Source: Acidobacteriota bacterium (GTDB lineage: Bacteria; Acidobacteriota; Blastocatellia; RBC074). Taken from it: a DNA stretch of 57,753 nt. The DNA is taken from contig JAFDVL010000008.1 of the NCBI GenBank assembly GCA_018268995.1, positions 1-57,753 of the forward strand, read 5' to 3'. The position numbers and the translations under genes were made by a program. The notes under the pieces are model-generated. The model was given only the letters and a program-made list of their open reading frames with translations. It was not told the origin of the DNA and searched no databases. How positions within the stretch are numbered: position 1 is the first letter of the stretch; each line of letters starts with the position of its first letter. This document shows, piece after piece, positions 27,357 to 37,750 of this stretch.

Positions 27357-27604
27357 TGCAGCGTTCATCCTCCACACGCTTAATCCAGAGCGAGAGGCGA
27401 AATATTCCTGCACCAATTCACCATTTGAGATGACCGAGTAACGTTTTGGTGTAAGATTGCAATATTCAGAAATGACGTGTGTGCGTTAATCATCAGGGAA
27501 ATGAAGCACTTTCATGAGCCGGGCTTGCGGCATAACTCTTGCGACGCGCGAAAGTGGTTATTGCGGAAAAATTGACAATCCTCCCCTTGGAACGGAGAAC
27601 TACT

Positions 27605-29767
27605 ATGACGACTCCCTCGACACCCAGCCGATTTCTTTTGCCCTTCGCTTTTGTGCTTTCGCTTTTTGTTTTTGTGCAAGCCGACACACCGATCATTCGG
27701 ATGGCGCGCATCAGTGTGATTGAAGGCGAAGTCAGCTATCGCCGCGCAAATCAGGAAGATCAAAACTCCTGGTACGACGCTTCGACCAATACGCCGCTCA
27801 GCGAAAACGATCAGGTTTTCACCGGGCAACGTGGCCGCGCCGAAATTCAACTGACGGGTCGCAACATTGTGCGGCTTGATTCCGACACCAGCTTTAAGAT
27901 CGCCCAATTCACGACTGCCGTGACGCAAATCAGCTTGCCCGTTGGCACAGCGGTTTTTCGCGTTGACAGTTTAGACCCGCGCCAATTCGATGTGGTGGAT
28001 GCGAATGACGTGGGTTCCAACGATCCGCTTTTCTTTGAGGTCAACACACCGACGGTCGCTGTGACCTTGCTGAAACCCGGCATTTATCGCATCAGTGTTG
28101 CGGATGACGGGACAACCGAGGTCAATGTCCGCAGCGGCGAGGCCGAGGTTTACAATCAGGAACTCGACACGATCACTGTCAAAAAAGGCCGCCGCATTGT
28201 GGTTGAAGGCAACAACGCAGGCGATTATCGCCTAGCCAAATTAGAGGACAAAGATTCATTTGATCGCTGGAGCGAGCGGCGTGATGACGAACTGGCAATC
28301 CAGGCGGATTCGCTCAGCGCGCGTTACGTTCCTCAAGGCATTCCCGGCGTCTACGATTTAGATCGTCATGGCGATTGGTGGTACACCTCGGATTATGGAT
28401 ATGTCTGGTCGCCGCGTTCCATTGCCAGCGACTGGTCACCCTATCGCGTTGGTTCATGGCAATGGTATTCGGATTGGGGTTGGACGTGGGTTTCGACGGA
28501 ACCTTGGGGGTGGACGCCGTATCATTATGGTCGTTGGTCATACTATCGCAGCCGCTGGTGCTGGATTCCGCGCGGCGGACTGTCGGCAGGCTTTTCGTGG
28601 TCGCCAGCTTTGGTGACGTGGTTTGGTTGGGGCAATGGGAATTACAATCGCGGATACAACAACGGCTATCGAGATGGATACCGTGATGGTCGCTATGATT
28701 CAGTCGGCTGGGTTCCGCTTGGCCCTGGCGAACATTATTACAACCCGCATTGGCGCGGCGGTAACACGACGATTGTCAACAACAATTACAACACGCGCAT
28801 TGATAATTATCGCAATTACAACGCCCCCGGCGGTGTCATTCGGATGGATGGCCGACGGTTCGACACGCGGCGAATCGCGGTCAACAACATTGATAACACG
28901 CCCGTTCAGCAACCGATTCTTCGTTCTGCGATCACAGCACGTGGCGACAGCTTCCGTCCTGTGGCGGGGCAAACTCCGGGGCGAACAGTGAATCCGGCAG
29001 CCGACCCATCACGTCGTCCGAGCGCGCAACGTGACGTTTTTACTCGTGATGGCACACGCGGTGGCAGAATGATTGCACCAGGAGAAAATCGCAGCGGCTC
29101 GGTTGTGAATGGAACACCATCGCTCCGCAATTCTGATGTGCCAGATCGAATGGCCAGACCAGATCGGACAAATCGAGACAGTGGCCGGGACAATAGCAGA
29201 GACAGCAATCGGGATTTCGGTAATCGGAATGCTGAAACCAACACGAATCGAACGACCATGACACCCGATTCTTCGACCTGGCCGAATCGTTCAGGCAATC
29301 GGGAAACGTATTCGGGCGACCGCAATTCCAATCAAGGGACGCGACGCATCGAACGTCCTGTCACACCTGCTCCGACGCCAACGCCGGAAACACCCGCGAA
29401 CAACAATCGTGTTGAGCGTCCGCAACGTCCGTTTATTTTCGGGGGCAATAATCGGAATGAAGAAAATCGGCGCGACACAACGCCGCCGGATTATTCATCG
29501 CGCCGCACCGAAACCGAACGCCGCGAAGCACCGCCACGACGTGTCGAGGAAACACCACGTCCTGCGCCACGACAAGAAGCGCCGCGTGAATATCGTCGGG
29601 AGGAACGACAGGTCCCGCGTGAACAGCCGCGATACGAACGGCCTTCACCGCCACCTGCGCCGCGCCAGGAAGCACCACGACAAGAAGCACGCCCAAGTCC
29701 GCCACCTTCCAGCCATGACGGAGGTGGTCGCACCGAACGCCCATCGCGCAGGCCACCATCCGAGTAG
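27605..29767 (+). CDS. FecR-domain / DUF6600-type proline- and arginine-rich exported protein
   Basis: A 720-residue exported protein. A signal peptide (FLLPFAFVLSLFVFVQA) ends near residue 27. Residues about 30-190 form a FecR-like beta domain (RISVIEGEVSYRR, ENDQVFTGQRGRAEIQL, VRSGEAEVYNQ). Residues about 250-390 match the DUF6600-like aromatic region (DYGYVWSPRSIASDWSPYR, GSWQWYSDWGWTWVSTEPWG, HYGRWSYYRSRWCWIPRGG), rich in Trp/Tyr. The last 300 residues are low complexity, dense in Arg, Pro and Asn, with repeats of the PPRRVEETPRPAPRQEAPR kind. The start is ATG 27605 with CGGAGAA upstream. FecR usually senses or regulates TonB systems; this form probably is a secreted polymer-binding or wall-associated factor. 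Confidence 0.85.
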   Translation: MTTPSTPSRFLLPFAFVLSLFVFVQADTPIIRMARISVIEGEVSYRRANQEDQNSWYDASTNTPLSENDQVFTGQRGRAEIQLTGRNIVRLDSDTSFKIAQFTTAVTQISLPVGTAVFRVDSLDPRQFDVVDANDVGSNDPLFFEVNTPTVAVTLLKPGIYRISVADDGTTEVNVRSGEAEVYNQELDTITVKKGRRIVVEGNNAGDYRLAKLEDKDSFDRWSERRDDELAIQADSLSARYVPQGIPGVYDLDRHGDWWYTSDYGYVWSPRSIASDWSPYRVGSWQWYSDWGWTWVSTEPWGWTPYHYGRWSYYRSRWCWIPRGGLSAGFSWSPALVTWFGWGNGNYNRGYNNGYRDGYRDGRYDSVGWVPLGPGEHYYNPHWRGGNTTIVNNNYNTRIDNYRNYNAPGGVIRMDGRRFDTRRIAVNNIDNTPVQQPILRSAITARGDSFRPVAGQTPGRTVNPAADPSRRPSAQRDVFTRDGTRGGRMIAPGENRSGSVVNGTPSLRNSDVPDRMARPDRTNRDSGRDNSRDSNRDFGNRNAETNTNRTTMTPDSSTWPNRSGNRETYSGDRNSNQGTRRIERPVTPAPTPTPETPANNNRVERPQRPFIFGGNNRNEENRRDTTPPDYSSRRTETERREAPPRRVEETPRPAPRQEAPREYRREERQVPREQPRYERPSPPPAPRQEAPRQEARPSPPPSSHDGGGRTERPSRRPPSE

Positions 29768-30212
29768 GAGCAATTTGTTGGGAGTGCCAGTGAAAGGCTG
29801 GTGCTCCCAACAAACAACAGAATTCGTCACGTCAAAGTGACAGACCTCGTCAGCTTTCACGCGTTCTGACCGAAAGTAAAATCTCAGCTAAAGTTCTCAA
29901 CCTCTTGCAAAGATTGCCCGCGCACGTATTGCGACAATTTAGCTATCGCTTTGGCATAGGTTTCGCAATCTCTATGTACGTGAAAAGACGCTCGGTTGAC
30001 TGCTGTCGTAGTGGTTAGTTTGGGTTGTTCGGCGGCGGCAGTTTCGGGGCCACCGCGCGTCTTTTCCGTTATTCAATCCATTCTCAGCAAAAACCACTGC
30101 CCTGATCCTTATATTTCTTTTTATATATCCTCACCCCTGAATCCTCACATTTACCGCCAGTGTGATATATTTTTGCTTCCTTGTTCTACTCTGAACAGAT
30201 GCAATCACACTG
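29768..30212. other. Intergenic region with a stem loop just after the FecR gene
   Basis: A gap of 445 bases. At 29774-29789 and 29798-29813 two arms pair (TTGTTGGGAGTGCCAG with CTGGTGCTCCCAACAA, two wobble or mismatch positions) across an eight-base loop; this is seven bases after the FecR stop and could terminate its message, though it lacks a T run. From about 29820 to 30212 no gene, repeat or RNA gene can be supported. The region probably carries the promoter of the glycosyltransferase gene. Confidence 0.55.
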
Positions 30213-31364
30213 GTGGATATTCTTTTCTTTTGGCTCGCGATCATGATTCTTCTCTCAACATTTGGCTTCGGTCTGGAGCTAATTATTGGCAATCGCACCA
30301 TCAAATTTCTGAAAGATTCGGCGCGGTTGATTTCGATCAATCCGCCAAAGGTTTCGGTAATCATCGCCGCCCGCAATGAAGAGCGTGAGATTGCCAGCGC
30401 CTTGCAATCGGTACTCAATCAAGATTACGACAATCTGGAAGTCATCGTCGTCAATGATCGTTCGACCGATGCAACGCGACAGATTCTGACGCAGATAGCC
30501 ACGCAACATCCGCAATTAAAAATCATCCACTTGCACGAACTACCATCCGGCTGGTTAGGAAAAAACCATGCGCTACACATTGGGTCGTATCAGGCAACAG
30601 GGAAGCTAATTTTATTCACGGATGCTGATGTTGTGATGAAACCAGAAGCCATCAGCAAAGCGGTAAATTACCTATTGGAACATCGCCTGGATCATCTAAC
30701 CTGCCTGCCACAGCAATCCACACCAAGTCTGCCGCTGCGTGTTTTTATTGCTACGTTTAGTTTCTACTTCGCCCTGTATGCACGTCCCTGGCGCGCGCGC
30801 CGTCCAAACCGCTGGCACATTGGCATCGGAGCATTTCAATTGATCCGCAACGATTTCTATCGGCGCATGGGAGGCCATGCCTTGATCGCAATGCGTCCTG
30901 ATGACGACCTGAAATTAGGCAAGCTGGTGAAGAAAAACGGCGGTCGTCAGGAAATGATCTGGGGTGAAGGAGTAATGAGCGTTGCCTGGTATCATTCAAT
31001 CAAAGAATTAGTTCACGGCTTGATGAAGAACTCATTCGCGAGCGTTGAATACAGCCTTTTGCTGCTCGTCGCCTCAACACTGGCGATGGCATTTTTCAAC
31101 CTCTTTCCCTTTGTTGCAGTTTTTATCACCAGCGGCAATACCCGATGGATAAATCTGGCAGCAGTGATTCTCTTAATTATTGTGTTCTGTGATAACGCTC
31201 GGTTTGTAGGTCTTCCCCCCTGGCACATTCTTGGTTATCCCTTCGCCACGCTGTTATTTATGTACATACTCTGGAAAGCAGCACTAACGACGATTCTTCG
31301 CGGTGGGATTTATTGGCGAGACACAAAATACTCGCTCAAAGAATTGCGACAAAATAAGGTTTGA
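30213..31364 (+). CDS. Family 2 glycosyltransferase with membrane helices
   Basis: A 383-residue GT2 enzyme. A first membrane helix is at the N-terminus (about 1-25). The GT-A domain starts at VSVIIAARNEEREIASALQSVL (near 48-69) with VNDRSTDATRQIL, the DxD-equivalent DADVVM (near 138), and the conserved GGHALIAMRPDDDLKLGKLVKKNG (ED/QxxRW-like region). Helices at about 275-300 and 310-370 close the protein. The layout resembles the HpnB-type (hopanoid-associated) and carotenoid-glycosylating GT2 groups. The start is a GTG at 30213 with no clear ribosome site. It is followed by the amidohydrolase gene 58 bases away, and the two may share an operon. The acceptor is unknown. Confidence 0.87.
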   Translation: MDILFFWLAIMILLSTFGFGLELIIGNRTIKFLKDSARLISINPPKVSVIIAARNEEREIASALQSVLNQDYDNLEVIVVNDRSTDATRQILTQIATQHPQLKIIHLHELPSGWLGKNHALHIGSYQATGKLILFTDADVVMKPEAISKAVNYLLEHRLDHLTCLPQQSTPSLPLRVFIATFSFYFALYARPWRARRPNRWHIGIGAFQLIRNDFYRRMGGHALIAMRPDDDLKLGKLVKKNGGRQEMIWGEGVMSVAWYHSIKELVHGLMKNSFASVEYSLLLLVASTLAMAFFNLFPFVAVFITSGNTRWINLAAVILLIIVFCDNARFVGLPPWHILGYPFATLLFMYILWKAALTTILRGGIYWRDTKYSLKELRQNKV

Positions 31365-31422
31365 TGTAAGCCACGAATTGGCATGAATTGTTTTCGCCAC
31401 AGATTATTCGTGGCTCAAAGCT

Positions 31423-33060
31423 ATGTTTGATGTCCTACTCTGCAATACGTTCGTCGTTGATGGCACAGGCCAGCCAGCCTATCACGCCGATTTAGCGATC
31501 AAGGGAAATCGCATTGCTGCAATTGGCGAACTCGCGCATTTCAAAGCCAGAAAAACGATTGATGCCAAAGGTGACACGGTGATCCCCGGCATTATTGATC
31601 CACATTCGCACGCCGATTTGATTGTGCCGCTTGCACCGGAACGCCAAACAGAGCTGATGCGTTGCAAACTCGCACAAGGCATCACGACAACAATCATCGG
31701 CAATTGTGGCTTGGGTTGCGCGCCGCTTGGCAATACAGAAGCCGAGAACATCCTGCGCGCGGTGAATGCGTGGATGACGCCGGAAGCAGTGCAATGGAAA
31801 TGGCGCACCGTAGGCCAATATTTGGATCAACTGGCAAGCAACGGTTTGAGTTTGAATATTGCCACGCTTGCGCCACACGGCCCGATTCGCATTTCGGCGA
31901 TGGGCTTGGCGAAAGCCCCGCCGTCCAAATCGCAGTTGAAAACAATGCGCAAGCTGACCGAGCAGGCGATGCGCGATGGAGCTTTGGGGCTTTCGACTGG
32001 ATTGATTTATCCGCCGGGGATGTATTCGGATTTTGCTGAACTGCAATCGCTCGCCGAAGTGGTCAAGGACTACAATGGCATTTACACGAGCCACATTCGC
32101 GGCTCCAGTGAGACGCTGATTCCTGCGGTGAACGAACTCCTGCACATCGGTCGCACCACTGGCGTGCGCATCCATCATTCGCACAACGAAGCCGTCGGTC
32201 GGTCGCATTGGCCGAAGATTGATCGCGTGCTGAAAATGGAAGAAGAGGCAATAAAAGCAGGCGTCCGCGTGAGCTTCGATATGTTTCCGTACACCGCTGC
32301 TGCGACGATGATGATTGCGATTTATCCGCCGTGGGCGCTCGAAGGTGGCGTGGATGCGTTGCTCGCACGATTGCAGGACAAATCAGCGCGTGAGCGCATT
32401 CGCCGCGACATTGCCAAGCGAAAATCCAGTTGTGCGCCGAATGGCTGGCCGCACAATTTAGTCCGCGCAACAGGCTGGGACGCGATTCGAATTGGCTACG
32501 TCGCCAGCCGGAAAAATAAACGCTATGAAAATCGCAGCCTGCTTGAACTCGGCAAACTTACGAACAAAGAACCGTTCGATGCGATTTCGGATTTGCTCAT
32601 CGCCGAGCGCGGGCAAGTCTCGATGCTGATTTTTGAAGTGACGGGCGAGCAGGAAGCGCGCGAATTGTTGAGCAAATACGCACAACATCCGCTCAGCGCG
32701 TTTTGCACGGATGCCGAAGATTATGGACGCGGCTTGCCGCATCCGGCAGCGTATGGAGCTTTCGCCAAAATCCTCGCGCGATTTGTGCGCGAAGATAAAA
32801 CGCTGACGCTCGCTGAAGCCGTGCGCAAAATGACTTCATATCCAGCGCAGATTTTTGGCCTCCAAGATCGCGGCGTCATTCGTCCCGGCGCATTTGCGGA
32901 TTTGGTTTTGTTTGACCCAAAACAAATCAAAGATCGCGCGACCTACGACAATCCGCGTCGGTTCGCAGCAGGCATCAAATCTGTCTTCGTCAACGGCAAC
33001 ATTGCTTTTGCGGATGGCGAATGGAACAATGCGCCGCGCGGCGTTGTTATCAAACGCTAA
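31423..33060 (+). CDS. N-acyl-D-amino-acid deacylase family amidohydrolase
   Basis: A 545-residue amidohydrolase of the D-aminoacylase group (metal-dependent hydrolysis of N-acyl-D-amino acids). The N-terminal metal motif is GIIDPHSHADL (near 55-65), preceded by the GxKIAAIG-type beta sandwich; the Cys ligand region is TTIIGNCGLGCAPLG, which matches the metal-bridging Cys of D-aminoacylases; further His ligands lie in IYTSHIRG and GVRIHHSHNEAVG; the catalytic Asp is in AFCTDAEDYGRG. The C-terminus ends with the usual GVIRPGAFADLVLFDP strand. It suits turnover of D-amino acids from cell walls. The gene is on the same strand as the GT2 gene. Confidence 0.91.
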   Translation: MFDVLLCNTFVVDGTGQPAYHADLAIKGNRIAAIGELAHFKARKTIDAKGDTVIPGIIDPHSHADLIVPLAPERQTELMRCKLAQGITTTIIGNCGLGCAPLGNTEAENILRAVNAWMTPEAVQWKWRTVGQYLDQLASNGLSLNIATLAPHGPIRISAMGLAKAPPSKSQLKTMRKLTEQAMRDGALGLSTGLIYPPGMYSDFAELQSLAEVVKDYNGIYTSHIRGSSETLIPAVNELLHIGRTTGVRIHHSHNEAVGRSHWPKIDRVLKMEEEAIKAGVRVSFDMFPYTAAATMMIAIYPPWALEGGVDALLARLQDKSARERIRRDIAKRKSSCAPNGWPHNLVRATGWDAIRIGYVASRKNKRYENRSLLELGKLTNKEPFDAISDLLIAERGQVSMLIFEVTGEQEARELLSKYAQHPLSAFCTDAEDYGRGLPHPAAYGAFAKILARFVREDKTLTLAEAVRKMTSYPAQIFGLQDRGVIRPGAFADLVLFDPKQIKDRATYDNPRRFAAGIKSVFVNGNIAFADGEWNNAPRGVVIKR

Positions 33061-33073
33061 ATCCCAAAGTAAC

Positions 33074-33153
33074 GTAGAGCAAACGTCTCGTTTGCTCAAA
33101 TTGCAAGACAAGAGTTCTCAGGGGAGAAGGTGCAAACGAGACGTTTGCTTTAC
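33074..33153. repeat. Inverted hairpin pair, family 1 variant (GCAAACGAGACGTTTGC)
   Basis: Arms at 33074-33097 and 33132-33153 face each other with two mismatches. The core hairpin GCAAACGAGACGTTTGC differs from the copies at 4621 and 9664 (GCAAACAAGATGTTTGC) at exactly two positions, an A-to-G and the T-to-C that pairs with it. It sits between two co-directional genes and ends 7 bases before the GAGGAG of the next gene. Confidence 0.75.
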
Positions 33154-33173
33154 TTTTTTCGAGGAGTTTTCCG

Positions 33174-35255
33174 GTGCAGCCCGATAGCCTGAAATCAACA
33201 AATCTTTCGCGGCGCGATTGGCTGCAAGCTCTAAGCTTGGGCACGTTTGGCCTTGCCTCTTCACCGCAACTGTTCGCCCAAACATCTGAAGCCGCCCAAT
33301 CCTTGCCGCCGCTCAATCGTTTTCCGCGCATGATGCAGGATTACTTTGTCGCGCGCGTCCGCGAGATCGAAGCCGCAAGCGTCAAACGCAAATTTGCCTT
33401 CAAAACCAAAGCCGATGCGCAAGCCTACGTGCGCGATGTCAAAGCCAAAATACGTTCGTGCTTCGGGCCGATGCCCGCGAAAACGCCGCTCAAGGCGAAA
33501 GTCACAGGCAAAGTCGAACGCGACGCCTACACGATTGAAAAAGTGATTTTCGAGAGTCGCCCCGGCTTTCTCGTCACGAGCAATTTGTACATCCCGAAAA
33601 ACCGTCAATTCCCGCTACCCGGCGTCGTCGCCTCGTGCGGACATTCCAACAACGGCAAAGCGGGCGACACGTATCAATCGTTCGCGCAAGGCCTGGCGCG
33701 GCAAGGGTACGTCGTATTGATTTTCGATCCGATTGGACAGGGCGAGCGGTTGCAATACGTCAACGAAAAGCTGGATTCCAAAATCGGCAACGGCGTGCAG
33801 GAACATTTGTACAGCAGCAATCAACAGTTGCTGACAGGCGAAAACTTTCCCGCGTGGCGCGCGTGGGACGGCATTCGGGCTTTAGATTATTTACTCTCCC
33901 GCCCAGAGGTTGATCCAAAGCACGTCGGCCTGACAGGGAATTCCGGCGGCGGCACAATGACGACTTGGTTGTGTGGATTGGATGAGCGTTGGACGATGGC
34001 TGCGCCGGGATGCTTCGTGACGACGACGCGGCGCAATCTGGAAAACGAATTGCCGCAGGACAGCGAACAGTATCCGCCGAAAATGCTGGCACTCGGTTTG
34101 GATCACGATGACTTCATTGCCGCGATGGCTCCGAAGCCTGTGATTTTATTGACCAAAGAGCGCGATTACTTCGATGTGCGCGGTTCTGAAGAGGCGTACG
34201 CGCGGCTGAAACATTTGTACACATTGCTCGGCGCTCCAGACAACATTGCGATATTCACAGGGCCGACAGGACACGGTTACTCGCAGGAAAACCGCGAAGC
34301 GATGTATCGTTTCTTCAATCGCGTGACAAAGATTTCCGATGCGCAAACCGAGCCAGCCTTGACGCTCGAAAAAGATGCAACATTGCAATGCACGCCACGC
34401 GGGCAAGTGTCGGAATTGAAATCGCGCACCGTCTTTTCGTTCACTTCTGAAAAATCGAAGGCATTGGCGAAGCAACGCCCGCGTTTGCAGGGCGAAGCTT
34501 TGATTGCCGCCGTCACGTCTGCGCTGAAAATGCCGACAGCAACAGGCAAACCTGACGCACGCATCCTGAATCGTGTGACGCGCCGTCAATATCCGACCAA
34601 AGATTTCACCGCCTACGCTGTCGAAACTGAACCCAATGTCCAAGCGATTGTCTATCGGCTGTCCGACGCGCCACATTATTCGCGCCCATTGACGGGGCAG
34701 AAACGCGCCGTGCTGTATGTCTCGCACTTGTCGGGCGATGCCGAACTGCGCGAAGAACCGTTGCTGCGCGAATTGTTGGCGAGCGAATCGAACGCGAGCT
34801 TTTATACGTGCGATGTGCGCGGCATCGGCGAATCGTTGCCGAACACCTGCGGCGAAAATCATTTCTTTATGCCCTACGGCAACGATTATTTTTATGCCGG
34901 ACATTCGTTGATGCTGGATCAACCGTACGTCGGGCAAAAGACGTTCGATGTGCTACGTGTGTTGGATTGGCTGAAGTTTTACGGGCACACAGAAATTCAT
35001 CTGGCAGCGAAAGGGCGCGGCGCAATTCCAGCGACATTCGCGGCGTTGCTAACCGATAATGTCGTGCAAGTTACATTGAAACACGCGCTGACTTCGTACA
35101 CGGACATTGCCGAATCAGAGCAGTACAATTGGCCGCTGTCGTGCCTGTTGCCGGGTGTGCTGGCGAAGTTTGATTTGCCCGATTGTTACCGCGAATTAGA
35201 AAAGAAAAAGCTGCGCCAGATCGAGCCGCAAGGTGCAATATCGGCGCAAAAATAG
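33174..35255 (+). CDS. Tat-exported double alpha/beta-hydrolase (acetyl-xylan-esterase-like)
   Basis: A 693-residue protein with a Tat-like signal (LSRRDWLQALSLGTFGLASS, about 11-30). The first half (about 60-390) is an alpha/beta-hydrolase of the acetyl xylan esterase/DUF-type: LYIPKN, GVVASCGHSNNGKAGD, FDPIGQGERLQY, GLTGNSGGGTMTTWLCG with nucleophile Ser257 in GNSGG, and a His in GPTGHGYSQENREAMYRFF. The second half (about 500-690) repeats the fold in a degenerate form: AVLYVSHLSGD, TCDVRGIGESLPN, LAAKGRGAIPATFAALL, where GRGA replaces the nucleophile elbow. The start is GTG 33174 with GAGGAG upstream. It most likely deacetylates a plant or microbial polysaccharide in the periplasm. Family is secure, substrate not. 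Confidence 0.85.
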   Translation: MQPDSLKSTNLSRRDWLQALSLGTFGLASSPQLFAQTSEAAQSLPPLNRFPRMMQDYFVARVREIEAASVKRKFAFKTKADAQAYVRDVKAKIRSCFGPMPAKTPLKAKVTGKVERDAYTIEKVIFESRPGFLVTSNLYIPKNRQFPLPGVVASCGHSNNGKAGDTYQSFAQGLARQGYVVLIFDPIGQGERLQYVNEKLDSKIGNGVQEHLYSSNQQLLTGENFPAWRAWDGIRALDYLLSRPEVDPKHVGLTGNSGGGTMTTWLCGLDERWTMAAPGCFVTTTRRNLENELPQDSEQYPPKMLALGLDHDDFIAAMAPKPVILLTKERDYFDVRGSEEAYARLKHLYTLLGAPDNIAIFTGPTGHGYSQENREAMYRFFNRVTKISDAQTEPALTLEKDATLQCTPRGQVSELKSRTVFSFTSEKSKALAKQRPRLQGEALIAAVTSALKMPTATGKPDARILNRVTRRQYPTKDFTAYAVETEPNVQAIVYRLSDAPHYSRPLTGQKRAVLYVSHLSGDAELREEPLLRELLASESNASFYTCDVRGIGESLPNTCGENHFFMPYGNDYFYAGHSLMLDQPYVGQKTFDVLRVLDWLKFYGHTEIHLAAKGRGAIPATFAALLTDNVVQVTLKHALTSYTDIAESEQYNWPLSCLLPGVLAKFDLPDCYRELEKKKLRQIEPQGAISAQK

Positions 35256-35260
35256 CAGGC

Positions 35261-35364
35261 CATTGCCTATTGTCTATTCTCTATTGTCCATTATCTGGCA
35301 GGAGGGTCTTTGAGCCAGTATCGCTGCCAAACAATAGAAAATAGACAATCAAGAATAGACAATG
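35261..35364. repeat. Inverted repeat of CTATTGTC units
   Basis: Arms of about 28-34 bases at 35261-35288 and 35331-35364 pair imperfectly; each holds repeats of the words ATTGTCTATT and CTATTGTC. The block fills the gap between the hydrolase and OPT genes and ends 25 bases before the transporter ATG. The word repetition suggests slippage inside the arm. Confidence 0.65.
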
Positions 35365-35389
35365 ATTGACCCGATCTACTGGAAACACT

Positions 35390-37639
35390 ATGGCGAATGA
35401 CACGAAAACTCTCTTCCGCCCTTTCATCGGTGCTGAAACAAAACTACGCGAATTCACGCCGATTCCGCTGATTTTCGGGACGCTGCTCGGCATCGTGTTT
35501 GGCGCATCGTCATTGTACCTCGTGCTGAAAACGGGATTGACCGTCAGCGCCTCGATTCCGGTTGCCGTCATTTCGATCACGATTTTTCGACTGCTCTCGA
35601 AAATCGGCTTGAAAAATGCCACAATCCTCGAAAATAACATCGTGCAGACCGCTGGTTCCGCAGGTGAATCCATCGCGTTCGGCTTCGGCGTGACGATGCC
35701 CGCGATCTTGATTTTAGGCTTCAATCTGGAACTCATAAACGTGATGCTGGTCGGTGTGTTGGGCGGATTGTTGGGCATTCTGATGATGATTCCGCTCAGG
35801 CGCGCGTTGATTGTGCAGCAACACGGCGTGCTGAAATATCCCGAAGGCACAGCGTGCGCGGAAGTGCTGAAAGCAGGCGCGGATGACGAATCGCTCGCGG
35901 CAGCGGCGGCTTCCGGTTCCGTCGAAGTCAGCAAGACGAAAATCGGCGCAAAGACAATCTTCACCGGCTTCGGCATCGGCCTCGCGTACAAGTCGGCGAT
36001 GTCGGCCTTCAAGTTGTGGAAAGAAGTTCCTGAACGTGTCTTCGGCGCGCCATTCAAAAGCGGTTCTGTGTCGGCGGAGATTTCGCCCGAACTGCTTGGC
36101 GTTGGCTACATCATCGGGCCGTACATCGCGGGGTTGATGGTCGGCGGCGGCGTGCTGGCGTATTTAGTTTTGATTCCCGCGATTCAATTTTTCGGCGGCA
36201 CAACCGATGTCGCGCTCGCGCCCGGCACTGTGCCGATCAAAGACATGTCGCCTGATGAGATTCGCGGCGCATACATTTTGTACATCGGCGCAGGCTCTGT
36301 TGCAGCCGCAGGTATCATCAGTTTGTTCCGCTCGTTGCCAACGATTTGGAGCAGTATTCGCAGCGGCATCAGCGACCTGCGCGGCTCGACCACCGCGAGC
36401 AGCAGCAACGCGCCGCGCACCGAGCAGGACATTTCGATCAAATGGGTCGCGGTCGGCATCGTTTTGTTGATGGTGCTGATTATGGCGTTTCGTTCGCTAC
36501 ACATGAACTTGCTCGGCGCGGTAATGATTGTGCTGTTTGGCTTTTTGTTTGTGACCGTTTCGTCGCGGCTGACGGGAGAAGTCGGTTCGTCCTCGAATCC
36601 AATTTCGGGGATGACGATTGCGACGTTGCTGCTGACGTGTTTGATCTTTCTTGTTGTTGGCTGGACTACGCCACCGTATTACGTGACTGCGTTATCAGTC
36701 GGCGCAATCGTGTGCATCGCCGCGTCAAATGGCGGCACGACTTCGCAGGATTTGAAGACAGGTTTTTTAGTCGGCGGTACGCCGAAGTATCAGCAGATTG
36801 CGATTCTGTTTGGCTCGCTCGCGTCGGCGATTGTGCTGGGGCCGATTCTGTTGCAGTTGAATAACACGGGAACGGTGTACGTGCCGCAGACGACAACGGA
36901 ACTGCGCGCAAATGTTTCCGAACTAAAAGACCGCGAACTGATGCACGGGCCGCAAGCCGATGGCAAATCGTATTTCACTTGGCATCACACCGACAGCAAC
37001 GGCGAGACGAAAAAATACCTCGTGAACGATCAAGGCGTGCCGGTGTATTTGGTTGATCCCGGCATCAACGGCACCGTAGACAAACGGCCTGACGGAACCT
37101 CCGTGCCAAAGTTCGACGCGCCCAAAGCGGTGCTGGTGTCTTACATCATCAAAGGCATTCTGGATCAAAAGCTGCCGTGGGGATTGGTGCTGCTCGGTGT
37201 GATGATTACGGTCGTGTTGGAATGCGCGGCAGTGCCTTCGCTTGCGTTTGCGGTCGGCGTGTACTTGCCGCTTTCAACTTCGATGCCGATTTTTATTGGC
37301 GGCATGATTCGGTGGGCCGTGGATTTATACCTGCGCAAAAAGCTCGCCGCGCAAAACCTGACCGAAGAACAATTCAACGCCGAAACGGATAAAAGCCCCG
37401 GCGTACTGATGGCGTCCGGGTACATCGCAGGCGGCGCGATTGCGGGCATCGTGATTGCCTTTTTGGCAGGCGTGTTGACCGACACAAACAAAAAGATCGA
37501 AGAATGGGCGGGTGCGCACAATCCCTTTTTTACGGGGGATAGCTCGAATTGGTTGTCGTTGATCCCCTTCGTCGTGTTGATTGTGTTGTTGTATTTGACG
37601 GGGCGCGAAAAGATATTGACCAGTCGTAATAAGCAATAA
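35390..37639 (+). CDS. OPT family oligopeptide transporter
   Basis: A 749-residue membrane protein of the OPT/YSL family with about 15 hydrophobic segments. Family marks are the N-terminal [24 protein letters not shown] (split by a short turn), [54 protein letters not shown] and [17 protein letters not shown], with [27 protein letters not shown] further on. Prokaryotic OPTs use proton coupling to bring in oligopeptides or metal complexes. A soluble insert of about 90 residues (near 510-600) sits between helices and carries a [23 protein letters not shown] stretch. The start is ATG 35390, not the upstream TTG at 35366. It follows the hydrolase by 134 bases. Confidence 0.92.
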   Translation: MANDTKTLFRPFIGAETKLREFTPIPLIFGTLLGIVFGASSLYLVLKTGLTVSASIPVAVISITIFRLLSKIGLKNATILENNIVQTAGSAGESIAFGFGVTMPAILILGFNLELINVMLVGVLGGLLGILMMIPLRRALIVQQHGVLKYPEGTACAEVLKAGADDESLAAAAASGSVEVSKTKIGAKTIFTGFGIGLAYKSAMSAFKLWKEVPERVFGAPFKSGSVSAEISPELLGVGYIIGPYIAGLMVGGGVLAYLVLIPAIQFFGGTTDVALAPGTVPIKDMSPDEIRGAYILYIGAGSVAAAGIISLFRSLPTIWSSIRSGISDLRGSTTASSSNAPRTEQDISIKWVAVGIVLLMVLIMAFRSLHMNLLGAVMIVLFGFLFVTVSSRLTGEVGSSSNPISGMTIATLLLTCLIFLVVGWTTPPYYVTALSVGAIVCIAASNGGTTSQDLKTGFLVGGTPKYQQIAILFGSLASAIVLGPILLQLNNTGTVYVPQTTTELRANVSELKDRELMHGPQADGKSYFTWHHTDSNGETKKYLVNDQGVPVYLVDPGINGTVDKRPDGTSVPKFDAPKAVLVSYIIKGILDQKLPWGLVLLGVMITVVLECAAVPSLAFAVGVYLPLSTSMPIFIGGMIRWAVDLYLRKKLAAQNLTEEQFNAETDKSPGVLMASGYIAGGAIAGIVIAFLAGVLTDTNKKIEEWAGAHNPFFTGDSSNWLSLIPFVVLIVLLYLTGREKILTSRNKQ

Positions 37640-37665
37640 CTTCACAGATCACCACAGTGATTTTT
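37640..37665 (+). terminator. Weak hairpin and T run after OPT gene
   Basis: ATCAC at 37648-37652 can pair with GTGAT at 37657-37661 over a four-base loop, followed by TTTT (37662-37665). The stem is only five pairs, so termination would be weak. It lies nine bases after the transporter stop. Confidence 0.35.
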
Positions 37666-37750
37666 CAGTGGCTGCTTTCATTAAGACAGACAGAAACAAA
37701 AGCAAAAGCTTGGCGCCGTCTCTGTTTCGACGCTGAGCAGAAGATAGCCC

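Noticed and set aside
34146..34937. Open frame of 263 codons on the minus strand
   Set aside because: It mirrors the double-hydrolase gene, whose plus-strand frame shows conserved motifs and a proper start; the antisense frame has no family features.
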